Part shown: piece after piece, positions 35,458 to 48,600 of the stretch
How positions within the stretch are numbered: the stretch's first letter is position 1
How the letters are laid out: the number at the start of each line of letters is the position of its first letter
Source of the DNA: Leptodactylus fallax
Lineage: Eukaryota > Chordata > Amphibia > Anura > Leptodactylidae
DNA: 64,000 bases
Direction: 5' to 3'
Assembly (NCBI GenBank): GCA_947044405.1
Contig: CAMRHE010000077.1
Location: 6,849,501 to 6,913,500 of the forward strand
Notes under the pieces: model-generated
What the model saw: the letters and a program-made list of their open reading frames with translations, nothing else
Told to the model about the DNA's origin: nothing
Database searches by the model: none
Position numbers and translations under genes: made by a program

Positions 35458-36772
35458 CATTTACAGAAAAAGAATGACCTGGGTCATATTGAGATCACAC
35501 TTCGCTCAGTTCTACTTCTACATGTTTGCTAAAATAGTCAATGGTTTCTCGAGAATGAGTTTGACTTTTTGTATCGTCTTCTGTACGTGGCAGGCTTTAT
35601 TGCTCACTATGCCATTTAAAGAGTCATCACTACATAAACCAATAGGACATGTTCATCCTAATTTGTAGTGAGATTTTAGAAGAGGCTTTATGCCATAAAA
35701 CTTTAGGAATAGGAAGACATCCCAGCAAACAGTTAATGGGTGCCTGGTCTCACTTTTCTGCAGTTGAGACGAATGGCCAACAATGTTGGTAAATAAATTG
35801 AGCAAGAGTCTATATTGCTGACAAGTTCTCCCTCTGTTCATTACCTTAGACGTGCCAGGAGATCAGAAAAACTAGTTTCCATGTTATCTAAGTGATGGAA
35901 ACGCTGCCTCTATCCTATCAATGCTTCACAATTGGCTGCAATCTTCTTAGGGTAATTACCTCTGAGTTACATTAGAAGCAAACCGTAATTACAAATAGCA
36001 AACCCGCTGTGAGTGTTCAGTCTTTACGAGGTGGTATGTTCATGTAAGCAAAAAGCCTAGGGATGTCCTATCTCTTCTTTAACTGCTCTCCGAGTGCCCA
36101 TAAACTAAGTAAGATAAAAAAACATAAAACCACCTTTGTCTTCCATGTATTTGCAAGATGCGTGTAATAGATTAGATCCTTCACATGATGTTTTTTTTTC
36201 TCTTTTATTGAATTTGTTGAAAAAGTATCTTATTTTATGGCAAGAAGTTTGTATATTCAAAATAAAACTTTTTTTTTAAAAAAAAGTTAAGTTAAACTTC
36301 ACAGCAGGTGGGTCTTAAAATGAATGTCAGCTATGGTTGTAACAAAATGCATTGCTTTTATTCTGATCCATAAATGCCCCCAAAATGAGGTAGTTCATAA
36401 TATTTGGTGGATAGTAGTACATTAAATAAGGTAGAAATTCAGATTTTTTTTTTATTTTGCAAGCGTATGTATAATTATATGTAGACTTCATAGTTCATAT
36501 AATTGTTATTGGACTTTGTAGTCTTTTACATATTAGATCAGAATCTGTTAACTCCCTTGTGGTATTATGTGTATCAGTAATATATAAGCTATTTTAGGCA
36601 ACCTTAGCTTCTTAGAACCTTATAGTGGACGGGTCATACATATAGTAACTGTCAACTGAACAAGCTTGTTTGGCCCACAGCTATTCCTCCTTACCTCTAA
36701 ATACATGTAAATGCTCGGTGTGCCCAAACATGGCCAACAATAGACAAGCATCGGATACACTTCAGCTGTTAA
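35458..36772. other. Intronic sequence, nothing delimited
   Basis: 35890..36050 is non-repetitive with two GTAATTAC-type cores (GGGTAATTACC, CGTAATTACAAA). The remainder is AT-rich intron. Confidence 0.4.
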
Positions 36773-37115
36773 AAGGAATGCATCACATTTTTTTTTTTTT
36801 ATTAAAACTCATTTTTAATCTGTTTTTATTTTCAGATTATAGATATTTTTATTTTATTTTATATACATGATTATAAGGGCCACCATCTTGCCTGAGCTTT
36901 TCCTCTATTCTTTTAACAGCATTTAGTGATATGCTTTACAGTATAGCCATGGCCATAGTCATCAATAGTCTGGAGTTTACTCATTGAGGTCTATGGGAAA
37001 CATTTCTAGACATGCTCTATGCAGGGAGGGAAACAGATAAGATGTGACATAATCTATTGTCAGTAGTGGATGTAATGATTGGTGGTGTTATCTATAGAGG
37101 TACTCTGTGGTTACT
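36773..37115. repeat. Three-copy dispersed repeat, copy C
   Basis: Follows TTAA (36769..36772) and reads AAGGAATGCATCACATTT; the fullest of the three copies. It has TTTAACAGCATTTAGTGATA, TGCTTTACAG and TGTGACATAATCTATTGTCA, as in copy A. Confidence 0.75.
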
Positions 37116-37169
37116 GTTCACAACTCAGAGTATAACAAGGGGATGCCCAAGGGTGGTGTGGAAACATAA

Positions 37170-37434
37170 TAAACAGTTTTACTTGCCTACCATTGGGGTC
37201 CTCTTTTGGCCTCTTCTGGCCTCCTGGGTGGCATCTCAGGGGGCACCGCTGAAGCCTGTGATTGGACCTCAGCAGTTACATGGGGTGCGCCAATGTCACA
37301 ATGCTTTAATGCAAGCATCATGTCGTTGGCGTGCCCCATGTAACCACTGAGACCCAATTGACCCAAAACTAATTTTTGGGTCAAATCATCCGAACCTGAA
37401 ACTAAACGAATCTTCAGAGGTTCGCCCATCTCTA
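37170..37434. repeat. TAGAGATGG..GAAC dispersed element, right end
   Basis: Ends GGTTCGCCCATCTCTA. The interior CCTCCTGGGTGGCATCTCAG, CTGTGATTGGACCTCAG and ACATGGGGTGCGCCAA match the 20.5-kb copy. An internal inverted pair (TTACATGGGGTGCGCC / GGCGTGCCCCATGTAA) indicates a foldback tendency. Confidence 0.7.
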
Positions 37435-40400
37435 ATAGTGACAGGGAAACTTTAAAAAAAATGGCAAAAATTCTTCAAAGTAAGTTTAATAATAAAAAAA
37501 AAAGACCTAGTGTAAAAGGTAGGCCATTTTCTGGTGACACGTTCCCTTTTGAGCTAGTACTGGCAAAATCAACAGGTTCAGTTAATCCTAGCCTTGTATG
37601 TATGGGCAGTTTACATCTCAAAAATTGCAATCTGTGGAGTAACTTGATTCTGCCACATGTTCTTCGTTATCATATTTGTTGTACTTACTAGTTTAATATG
37701 GAAATGATATCAATTAATTGCTGTTTGATTACCATGTAATTACTTCATGTATCAGAATGATTTCAGACAAAGCAAGCAATATCTATGTCTTAACAGCATG
37801 ATGGATGCTTGACTAATATTTCACAAAACTTAGTAAATATGTTGTGATTTGGATGTTCTCTAATCACATCTTTTCTGCACTGCTGGATCTGTGAAATTGT
37901 GTTACAAATATTCCACATCTGCCAGAAAACCTGCTCTTTATTGTGAGAACGACATAACCAACATAAAAACAGCACGTTCGCTAGACCATGGAGATAGGTT
38001 ATCTCGGATATAGTCTGTGGGAGAACCATGCAGCAAGTGCAGAATTCTCCTGCAGCACCACCATAGGGAAAGTTAGGCATTACATTGCGTCCCTTGAAAT
38101 CAATGGGGCACTAATATGGTCCTCCAAGGAATGAGATCTATGCTATTTGTAGCCACTCTGCATTCCAGCAAACTAATAGTAGTATGGAATGGTAGTATTA
38201 ACATTTATTAACTCATTAACATTAATTAATAAGGTATTTGCAAATGTTCTTTCTTTAGCTAGTCACCAAAAGTTCATCTACAAAGAGACCTTAAGAATGA
38301 CACGTACAAAAATGACTGTGCTAAAATGACCCTGGATATATCTGCAAATTGAAATCAATATAAGGTTGAGGCTAAACTATCAGACAAAGGTACATACGTA
38401 GAAAAAAAAGAACTTGGAGTTAGTGGAGGTGGAGCAAGGTTTTCTTTAAACTATCTCAAACAGTAATACAAAATGGGCATAGACTGCAACTAGAATAACA
38501 CAAAGACATGTCTAAGATTGAATTAAAAACACAATATGCAAGCCCACGTGAAAGAATTGAGTAATTTAACAATTTTTACCAATAGTAGTTATAATCATCT
38601 CTGCCATTCCCAGTCTCTACCATTCCATATCTCAGTGATCTCTGCTAATCTCTACTCCTTGGTCATCTCTGGACCCACAAGAAATGCCAGGAAATGCCAC
38701 GGTCACGGTTGCAGTCTAAGATTTGCTGAGAGTACATTTCCGGTATGTCCAGACGAGACCAGGAGGTAGAGAGCAGATGAGACTAGGGAGCATTGAAATG
38801 AGAGCACTAGGGAGTCGTTGGAGTTGAGTATGTCTTCTAAAACACAATTGATGGGCTGGACAAAGCCTTTAACTCTAGTACTTTAATCGAGTTGGTGCTA
38901 AATAAATTTTATTTTTAACCCCTTTGTTGCCCTAGTATGCTGATAATGGATTACTTTGGACAAGAAAGTTACGCTTATTCATCTATAATATCAATTGAAT
39001 ATTGCTTCTTTTCATCTCTAAAGCATGATCAGGGAGCCTGTATGTCAGGAAATGAGGCTCTGGTAGAATTCCTTCTGACCACTACACAAGAACACACCAG
39101 CCCTTTTAGCCTATTCTGCTCCAGCCACTCACCCTAATCTCTGAGATGCAAGGGCAGCTTGGGAATGCTGAACACAATAGGCCAATTAATCACTGGTCCC
39201 ACTGACTGGCTCTGACTGGTTCCTTTGTTCCCAGTTTGCTTCGCTTGTAAGACTGTAATCACTTTAAATTCAGCTCATCCATCAGACCAGAGAACCACCT
39301 GTGTGTACAAAAGGATGGTCTCGTCACCCGCATCCTGAAGGACTCAACCCCTTCTGCTCCAGAGAGGGAGCAGACAGCATCTATAGGGACTATCGTCTGT
39401 AGTGTAATTGACATGGTTATTAAAGTGAACTGAAATCATGTTCCATCAAGCAAAGTAATAGCTTCATTTGTTCCTTTATCCATCTCCACATGGCTCCACC
39501 TGTATCATGCCTGCTTACCAATTGCTCCCTATTCTTTGTTGAAAGCTGCCATTAATCTTAGTCCATGCTGCCTTTTGACCTACCTACTCCAATAATTGCA
39601 TTTTAATAAGTGAACTTGAGACATAAGGAAGGATTTCTTTCACCGATTTAATGAAAAGCAATGACGTTTTAGTTCCAGCTGAAAGACTGAGACCTGAAAC
39701 GCTAAGGGCAGGGGAAACAGAGCTAAGCATGTTTGCCAGAGGCGGCATATGATCAGTCATGCACAAGTAGAACTTCAGAGCCACAGACACAACACATAGT
39801 GTCACCTCTGATCAAAGTCGTTTTTTTGGTAATGATAGGTGTCTTGGTTAACCGGGAGATACATTTCCCTGGTAGCTTCCCGCTTTGTTTATGTGATCTG
39901 TACTGTGATAAACGGGCAGGTGGTGCCCCAATGTCATACGCAGAAGTATTCTTATGAAGTTACATGGATGCCATTAGCAAAAATATGTATTGTGAATTAT
40001 AATGCATTTGCTATTAAGCATGAGTATTACTGTGAACTAGATAGACATATACTGTACTGTTTTGCTCCTCTCCTTTCACTCTGTGTTCTCAAGTTAAAAG
40101 GCTTTTAGAGAAATCTAAAGCTAAGGAACAATCAGTACAATGGGTTTCATACTGTTTGCATGTTGCTCAGTCAGTACATCAAGCTTATGGCAGCAGGAAG
40201 TCAAAGACTCCACAGCAAGAGTGGAACATAGTATTAAGTGCTGTTAATTTCTACAAACAAGAACAATGGACCAAAGGTTGTCCATTTTAGCCATATCTCT
40301 AAACATTTCACTGGATCGTCTTTGTAAAGGCGAGCCTTCGATTTGTGGTTTTCAGGATATGTATAAGAACAAAAATCTACAAATGGACAATTTATTGTTC

Positions 40401-42299
40401 TTTTAGACAAATGAAGTCAATAAAAGTCACAGCACAGAATGATGCTTTGATAAATGGTTCAGCATATATTGAAAAAAACTGCATGTCTTCTTAGTGAAAA
40501 GTAAATATATATGTATACTAAGTAACTTATGGTTGGCTGGTTGGGGGGGGATGTCAGTACCAAAAATAGTCACAGTTCTTTAGCAAATGCAGATATATAG
40601 ATGAATGCGTATAATAGATGAAGTATACACTGTGTTTATAACCTGCACATTTTGTGCCTTTGTCCTCCAGTCTTCCATTTTCTATAAATGGACATTTTCT
40701 TTCTGCTTGGTGGGTGCGTATTGTGTGCTATAAGGCATACAAATGTCTTCCAATGCATTTTCCTCTCCCATCTCACAGGGTGTTCTCTCATATTCACAAT
40801 GAGCAAGAGGAAAAACTGCATCTGAATTTACTACCCAAATACAAAAATAAGTAAATATTTTAAATTCCTTAGTAAAAATAACATTTTGCTGTTGTAGAGT
40901 CTGTGTAGCTCCTTTACATTATCGGCAGTAGTGCTGCTTCTGACTTAGATCATTGTGTTATTATTTCTAGGCTGTGTGATTTGCAATATCTGGATGGATG
41001 ATGTCAGCATCAGTGTTTGTCAGCATAAGGGAAACAAGATCCCTCGTAGGATGTAAAGGGGAAAACAGCATAGGAATAAAGATGTAATGCTATATGGGAC
41101 ATAGAGATAAGGCTGCATGTCACTCCACTCTGGATGTGGTGCCGGAGTAGTTTTGTACCCCGTAACTATTCTTCATATAAACTCAGCACTCAGATGTCAA
41201 TAAGATAGGTTTATTACTACAGAACATGGCAGTCCAACTGTAATGGTCATGTAATGATTCGTTCCCATAAACAGACCTTCATCAGACACTACAAAAAACA
41301 TTACTAAGAGTCAAAAATTGTACAATATACTATACAAAATTACAAGCACAGAAATGGTCACAAAATTGGTACAGGTGCTACAGAGTGAGATGCTGAATAT
41401 GAGAATACTTCATGATAAGTACTGTGGGACAGGCAATTCAGATGTAACACTCCAATATCTGCTAGTGGTGTTGGTTATAGGGTACTGTACATAATTCTAC
41501 AATAGCTGGTAGTTGTTATAGGGTGCTGTACATCAAGATAAGGAGTTCCACATATGAGACATAGTCAAGACAGAATTCTGAATCCACAGATCTTATATCC
41601 CGCATAAATTAGTGGGAGGGACATACCAACATGAGAAAAGTCTGATAGACATTTCTTCACCCAGAATTACTATGAAGCCCCTCAAACTTCCACTCTACAT
41701 ACAGTTGTACATCACACATACAGAGATGTGTCCTCCCTTACCTCTCGTCTTGGCAGGTATGTGTGTCACAAGATAGTTAGCATTTCAGGGCAATACAGTT
41801 TTGCGATATCCTATATGTGTCAGTGTGCCCATTGTTTGTGTTGTAACCTTTCAAGGGCTTTGCTAGTATGTTGTAATATTGTATTGAATTGTATTGTATC
41901 ATACTGGTTTAATGAGAAATTGAAGTCCTTAAAGGAATTATGAGACTAAAAAGTTCTTGTAGTGTGTCCGCTGCAGTAGATGGTTCCAATTACTATTATA
42001 CATAATGCCCCCCATGGCACCAATTGTGAAGTCCAGGCCCAGAAGACGCCTAATTTGGTGTGCTCTGCTGATGTACTAAGTCTGGATCACATTAGAGACT
42101 CTGCTCTACTCTTAGGACAAGCAAGAGGAGGAGTGTGGGATCGGTTATGTGAACCAGAGTCTGCAAGTTAGTAGAGTAGACTGAACTAGAAGACTTCTGT
42201 TCTATAGTACTATAACATCCCATAGGCAACATGTAATAAAAGTTAATGGATTTCACAATATACTGCAATATATTGCAAGACATTAGGCAATATATTGTA
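37435..42299. other. Intronic sequence, nothing delimited
   Basis: This is the longest stretch without an assignable element. 41140..41640 has a repeat-like character (CAGACCTTCATCAGACACTAC) but its ends were not found. Open frames are short and motif-free. Confidence 0.4.
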
Positions 42300-42927
42300 T
42301 GGGTGATCATACCCCCAAGGATTTAAGTTCCCTAGGTTGTCTCAAAATAAAAGTAAAAAAAGGGTGGTTGTTGTTTTTAAAATATATAATAAACCCAAAA
42401 TTTCAAATCCCCCTTTGCCTAAATTATATAAGTATAAACACATTAAGTATCCCCATGTTCAAACTATAAAATTACAAAGATATTTTTCCCAACGCTGCCC
42501 AACGCTGAAATGGGCAAAAATATCAAAATGTCTTAATTATTATTCTTTGAACTCTTCATTTGGCATAAAAAAAACGCATCTTGTCCCATGTAAAATAATG
42601 CCTTATCCATACAAATAAATATGACAGTTATAGGTGTCAGAATGTGGCAATGCAAAGAATTTTTTCAAGTTTTTACTTTTTTAAAGGGTATTATAACATG
42701 AAAAATACTACACTTACTTGGCATTGCCATGATTATACTGACCCACAGAATATAAGTGACATGACATGTTTGTCACACAGCAGACGCTGTAAAAATAGAA
42801 CTCATAAGAAATTGGCACAAATGCCTATTTTTTCCAAATAACTCAATCCTGTATTTTTTCCAGCTTCCAGCTATCCTGGAATGGAAACAAAAACCAGAAA
42901 TGCAAAAACAAAAATTAGCCAGTTCAT
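42300..42927. repeat. AT-rich dispersed repeat of the second family, copy 2
   Basis: Matches 16190..17000 in the same order (TTTCAAATCCCCCTTTGCCTA, TTAAGTATCCCCATGTTC, AGATATTTTTCCCA, ATGCCTTATCCATAC, CACACAGCAGACGCTGTAAA). It is directly followed by the TTAA MITE at 42932. Confidence 0.65.
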
Positions 42928-42931
42928 TTAA

Positions 42932-43258
42932 GGGAGTCTGCCATCAGACTCTAGCATATCAATCCAACCCACAGATAGATAGGTTAAGGCCATCTGAAAG
43001 TTGTTTTCCCTTGTGAATCTATGCCTCCATTGCCGAGATATTGATGTTTTTATCAATATCAACTGAGCTTTTTTGAGCAATAAATGTGTTGCCATTGCTC
43101 CAAAGAATTAAGTGACAATGCCCTCTTTGACAAAGACAGCAATATCTTGGCAATGGAGGCTCCGATTCACAAGGAGAAAACATGGTTTGATTCAGGTGAC
43201 TCTAACGTGTCTTTCTCGTGGATATGTTGATATGCTGGAGTCTGGTGGTAGACTCCCT
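42932..43258. mobile_element. TTAA-flanked foldback MITE (327 bp)
   Basis: TTAA at 42928..42931 and 43259..43262. Left GGGAGTCTGCCATCAGACTC; right GAGTCTGGTGGTAGACTCCC(T). Inner arms pair as well: CCTTGTGAATC.ATGCCTCCATTGCC with GGCAATGGAGGCTCCGATTC and ACAAGG. GGGAGTCT is shared with the 20.1-kb element. Confidence 0.9.
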
Positions 43259-43262
43259 TTAA

Positions 43263-45090
43263 GAGTTTAATAAAGTGGACGACCTCTTACAGTGAATACA
43301 CTACAAGAACTTTTAATTCCACAAATAACCCCTTTAACGATATTTGAGTAAAGTTTGGACGCATCTGTACGTACACATTATACACACATAGAACTGTGAC
43401 AAAAACACATGTAAATACATATTGCATTTACTGAACGATAGTCCTAGGAAAGTTCCAGCTTTTTTATTTCAATTCTTTGGGTTTTTTGGGGGAGGGGTTT
43501 ATAGGCAATAAAGCAGTGTAGATCTAAAAAATTTCTTGGAACACAGTGGGACAAAGGAATACCAATAAAGCAAGGGTCACATAATATTTTTTGTCCCATT
43601 AAAACATTCCTTTTTCACATCTGTAGCATGTAGGATACCTACCTGTAGCATCTTGGTGCCATAGACATGCACTGTATAACTAACAGAACCTCTCGGGATC
43701 CTCTTGTTCAACAGAACAGAAAAATTAGACAGACTACATTTCCATTAATAGATTCATTAACAGACCTGTTTGGAAAAAAAAAAACCAAAAATAATAATGC
43801 TCTGTTCAACAGGAGAACATGGTGTGAACATAACCTAAACCTCACCTATGAATTTACTGCCTGGTCTTGAGAATACGGTTTTTGCATCTTAACAAGTAGA
43901 GAAAATGAGCTTGTTTGCTGGAAAATGAGCTGAATATTACTGGTGATTGCCATTATAATTCTATGTATTTTATGCTACAAGCAGCGTTTTAACAATACTT
44001 CCCCAAGGCCGCGCGATCCCACGGTGGCCACACAACTCTTTACATTTGCAGCATTTTCATATCTGTAATCAGTGTCAGCAGTTTAGCAGGTTAAAACACA
44101 CATCACGCACTAACCCCGAAACTCTCCAAAGACCAGAACTTGATAAATAAGAAAAACGGAAAAAAAGGAAAATTAGCATTTCCATTTATTTCATTATTTG
44201 TAACTAATTTCTTAGCAGGGCTATTATTTTAGTTCTGTGCAGGCGTTCAGTGCCTTTACATTGAACCTAGAAAACAAGAACTGCGCTGTTCCATTTTATT
44301 TACAGGAGAAAAGAGAGAACTTTCCCCATTCCAATCCTACAGCATTGTATAATGTATTCCTTAAGTGATAAGAACAACTACAGTAAATAATAAAGCAAGG
44401 TGACTTTTCACTGCTCATTTATCCTAGTAAGAATCATTGCATTTTCTGCAGGATCATATGAGTTCTTCTTAACCCTTTCATTAATAGTAGTGTAGTGTCC
44501 TACAGGGACACTCCTTGTGCTAAAATGTTGGCATATAAAGTTTAATAAGGTTTTAATATGTTTTTGGCATTTTCTAGTTGATTACTGTGCCTTTAAGAAC
44601 ATGACATTTCTGCTACATCATCCTTCTAAATGGTGTGGTGTATATTCTATAGTTGTTAAAAGGTTGGTGGAGTTAGCTGGTAGTTTGCCTTTTAGCCAGT
44701 CTGGGCCTCCTAGTGTGAGTTTAGGATTGCTAGCTGAAGAGATCAGTAGTATCAAGTCTTGTTCTCTTAGTTTAGTGGCTGTGTAGTCAGAACCCTGAGA
44801 CAGGCTGCCCCACACCATAAGGCCCCGGAAGCTTACAAAAGAAACTCTGATCAGTAAGAAAACTGTTTCTCATGGCGAAAACAAAATCTGTTATTCCTCA
44901 GTAGTGACTGAAAGAAAGGACCATGTTAATGTCCTGGAAAAAGGAACTTTGAGGCAGGGTTGCACCATATATGCACCTTGGAGGAAAGGGACTGGGGACT
45001 AGAGGATGGATTGAAGAGCAGGCGTCATTCCCATTCATGATCGTAGAGAACCCTGTGAGTGGATACCTGTGCTATTTGTCTAATTTCCAG
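43263..45090. other. Intronic sequence, nothing delimited
   Basis: No repeat ends were found. 44160..44340 looks non-repetitive. The plus-strand frame 44517..44786 has no motif. Confidence 0.4.
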
Positions 45091-45300
45091 TAAGGCTGTG
45101 GTCACACCTGCGTTCGGTGACCATTGGGGTCGCCCATTCCACTTAAAATATGCAAGCAGGACTTTTCTCTCTGCCAATTTCAGGCGGAAACCGGACAGAA
45201 ACCTGGCGGACCCCATTATAGTCTATTTTAAGCGGATAGGGTTTCTGTTTTTCAGATACCCAAAGACTGGAAATACGAATGCTAGTGTGAACCTAGCGTA
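45091..45300. mobile_element. Small foldback element with GTCACACCTGCG end
   Basis: Left TAAGGCTGTGGTCACACCTG then CGTTCG. Right CGAATGCTAGTGTGAACC then TAGCGTA, an imperfect inverse. The terminus resembles that of the 27.2-kb palindrome, and the inner CCCCATTATAGTC is shared with 27.8..27.97 kb. Confidence 0.65.
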
Positions 45301-45567
45301 AACTGTGCCACCTGTCAAATTGCAGCTCTGTCTTCTATGTTTCAACAGCACCTCATATAAAGGGCACCTCAAACCAGCATTAGCCAGGAGAGTCACTAGA
45401 TTGTGCCCTACAAGAAAAAACTCTACCATCTTCTGCACAGGTGCAACCCTCTCATCACTGAGGTTTTGGAACCAAAGTCACCATGACCAGAGAGGGAAAG
45501 ACTAGCTACTACCTTAGGCCTCTGCCATGGCGCCATCACCACACAGCTTTGTTTGGGACCTGATAGT

Positions 45568-45570
<3 letters not shown>

Positions 45571-45616
<46 letters not shown>
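45571..45616. repeat. (TA)23 microsatellite
   Basis: A perfect TA run. The Tyr-Ile repeat protein frame on the minus strand here is an artefact of it. Confidence 0.98.
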
Positions 45617-45619
<3 letters not shown>

Positions 45620-48600
45620 TTTTCATTGCAACCAATTTTACCCAGCAGTTACAATATATAGCACATTGTGGTGCCTCGTAAACAAATGACTTCTAAAATG
45701 GTCCTATTATACTATAAACACTACAGAGCACATGGACTAATAGAAGTCAGCATCTTTAAACACTACTACTAAATATGCCAATACAATAGTGAAGTTGATC
45801 TTGGTACACTTTGAAGCATTACAGTAAATTTGTGGGGCCAAGGCGTCCCTGGCCTGCATTGATCACTGCCCTATACTTTGTACAAAAATTATGTGGGTGG
45901 TAAAAAAAAATGTCCAAAAGTCACAATTTTTGCCTAAAAGTGGCATGTGCAAGGCATGGTATATAGGCCCCACAGTGTTTTATTGGTGTTTTCGGGGTTA
46001 GTAGCATTTTTTCAGTACTCAGTATGCTCTAGGTCTAGCATTTCTGTATTATTATTAGCATGGATTGGATTATTACACGTTTGGTTTATTCTAGTAGTAA
46101 ACTAAAACTCTGAAAGCAAGCAAAGATTTTGAAAACTACAAGGAAGTTACAGGCCTTAGAACTGGATTGTGTAAAGGAGCTGTGCAGGCACATTCTCCTC
46201 CTATTTGGAAACCGTCTCAGAAGACAAGGTGCTGTGTATAGATTAATGTCAGTTTTCATGCTGACAGACTCCTTTTAAAGAAGCGTGTCAATCAGTCAGA
46301 AGATGCCCTCTGACTGGAGATACAGGAAGCAGATATGTGTGAATGGTGAAGGTGCTAGTAAGTATGGTTTTGGTAAACTGACCATCTGTAAAACATTCAC
46401 CATCTGTAAGATAGGGATGTCTCATTGAGGCTCCATGCACATTACTGTGTGCTTTGCCACTGTGCTAGCCGAGTTTATCATGGCTCACACCCTGACATAT
46501 TAGTTTCTATGGTCCCATACACATGTCCATGTATTATCACAGGCTTGTGTATGCAGCCATGAGACTGGCATGTAAATGTAGCCTAATAGTGAGTGCCAGA
46601 TGGTAAAAAATTAGTTTAGTGTTACATTAATTTCATTAAATATAAGTTCTAGGATGATGAAAGCTGAATTCTTCATCACATGAGGTGACATTTCTTACTC
46701 AGCCACCCTGGTTTTTGCTGCCACTTCTGGCAATTTGTGATGTAAGGTTACTGTGCTGGATTCTTCTCCCCCAGTCCGGACTGTCTCTTATCTCAGGACG
46801 GTTGGTGCAGAGCAACCAGCAATGTCCTCTTCTCTTCTTCCAAAGAAACTCCATCACAGCTCTTGTTCTCATTGGCATCAGGCTGCCAGAGCAACCAGCA
46901 CCAGAAGATGACATCGCAGACAGGTTATATAAACTCCTCTCCTGCTGCTGGATGCCGTCTGGTGATATATTTATCTTCTTGCCTTAACCCCTCGGACTCT
47001 CGCTTGCCACTTGCAGACACCTGGGCACATGGTTTTCAGCTGCAGGCACATGGTTTTCACTTCTGCTTTGTTGTGACGTCTCTCCCTTGCAATGTGCACT
47101 GACTCAGCTGTCTACCTGTGTCTGTCTCTGGCTTTGTTCTGATTCTGTTATTCTACTGCTGCCAATCTGAGGCTATTCCAGGAGCCGTCACCTGCGGATT
47201 CCCTGCAGTGTGTTGTCCAGATACCTGTATAGAGGTTAATGAGTGAAACCCAGGGAATCGCTTAGGCTCGGATTGACACTTAAAGATCCATCGCATACTA
47301 CTAACATAAGAGCGCTGTGCCTATGAATGTGGTCCAATGTTGCCCAATGGTGAACATATTTCACTTGCAGCATACCTTCCCTCCTACGCTGCAATACTAC
47401 AAAAAGTAGTGTATTTAATAGCAAGCACTTGTTATTTTTGTTAACATGTTTTCTTCTGGAGATCATTATGTTGTTTGCTGATTACAATCCAATCGAGCAT
47501 TACAAGATTTTAAGCAAGGGATTGCTGAGCAGCGGAGAATAGAATCGTCGTCTCCTAGCGGCTCAGGCATTTAAATGAAAAATGGATTTATTAGCTTGGA
47601 ACAGTGTGTGTGAGCTGCTACCTTTTACCTCTGGGAAAGCTGGCGTGATTTAGACTCGGCTTAAATGATATGTGTAATGAGTTTTGTAGTTTCATTTCAT
47701 CCATAATTAGACAGAGATCCCAATGAAAAAGGCTGTTCCACAACATTTCATGCTCGCGGCGATCCTCGCTCTTACTGCCTCAGAGCACTTGGGTGACTTC
47801 TGTCTGTGGCATTTACCACGCTACACACTTGTTCTCTATGGGTTAACTGCTGGATTGTTTTAGGAGATAGGCGAAAGGTAAAATAGCAGACTACTTTCCA
47901 TGTGGATGAAACGTATTTCACATGTCAGGCAGACTGACAGTATCTCCCCCAGTCGCCTCTCTCCCCTGGGTCAGAAGCTGCGGGCACATGGCTCATGTCA
48001 GTGGGTGACAGGTTCTGCTTGTATCTATCCTTCTACCACCTCAAACTCTGCTTTTGTTATCAGCTGCCAAAACATCAGCCTGAGGAAGCTATTGAAAGCT
48101 GCTCTTCCGTCATACTTCACAGAACCATTTGTGTACACTACAAGCATTATTTCTTTTTTTTGCACTTGCTTATATCAAGAATAGTAGGAGGACGTAAAAC
48201 ATTATAAAAAAAAATCGATGAAATGTGCATGCTGATACCATGTCACACTTTGAATGAGCGGTAGACTGTGGCTCATAGGTGGAGGCCCTCAACAAAGGAC
48301 CCAAATCTGTGTAACGCAGATGCCGTAAATATAGAGTTTATCATATGAAGGATAGGCAACGTATGTCACAATACTTAAAGGGGTTTTCCAGACAAATGAT
48401 ATCGATGATCCTTAGGATTGGTTAGTGGGCAGCTGAATTCACCTATGAATGGTAAGCATCTTGAATTTTTGGAAAGTTTCTTGCCACATTTGAGTCAATA
48501 AAATGCATCTTCAGCCAAAGGTGTAGCTACAGTAGGTTTTCTTTTGTCTAGACAAAAGATTTAACTTGGCACCCATCCCTATCTGAAACATTAGGGTATT

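Noticed and set aside
45423..45635. Tyr-Ile repeat protein on the minus strand
   Set aside because: It is produced by the (TA)23 microsatellite.
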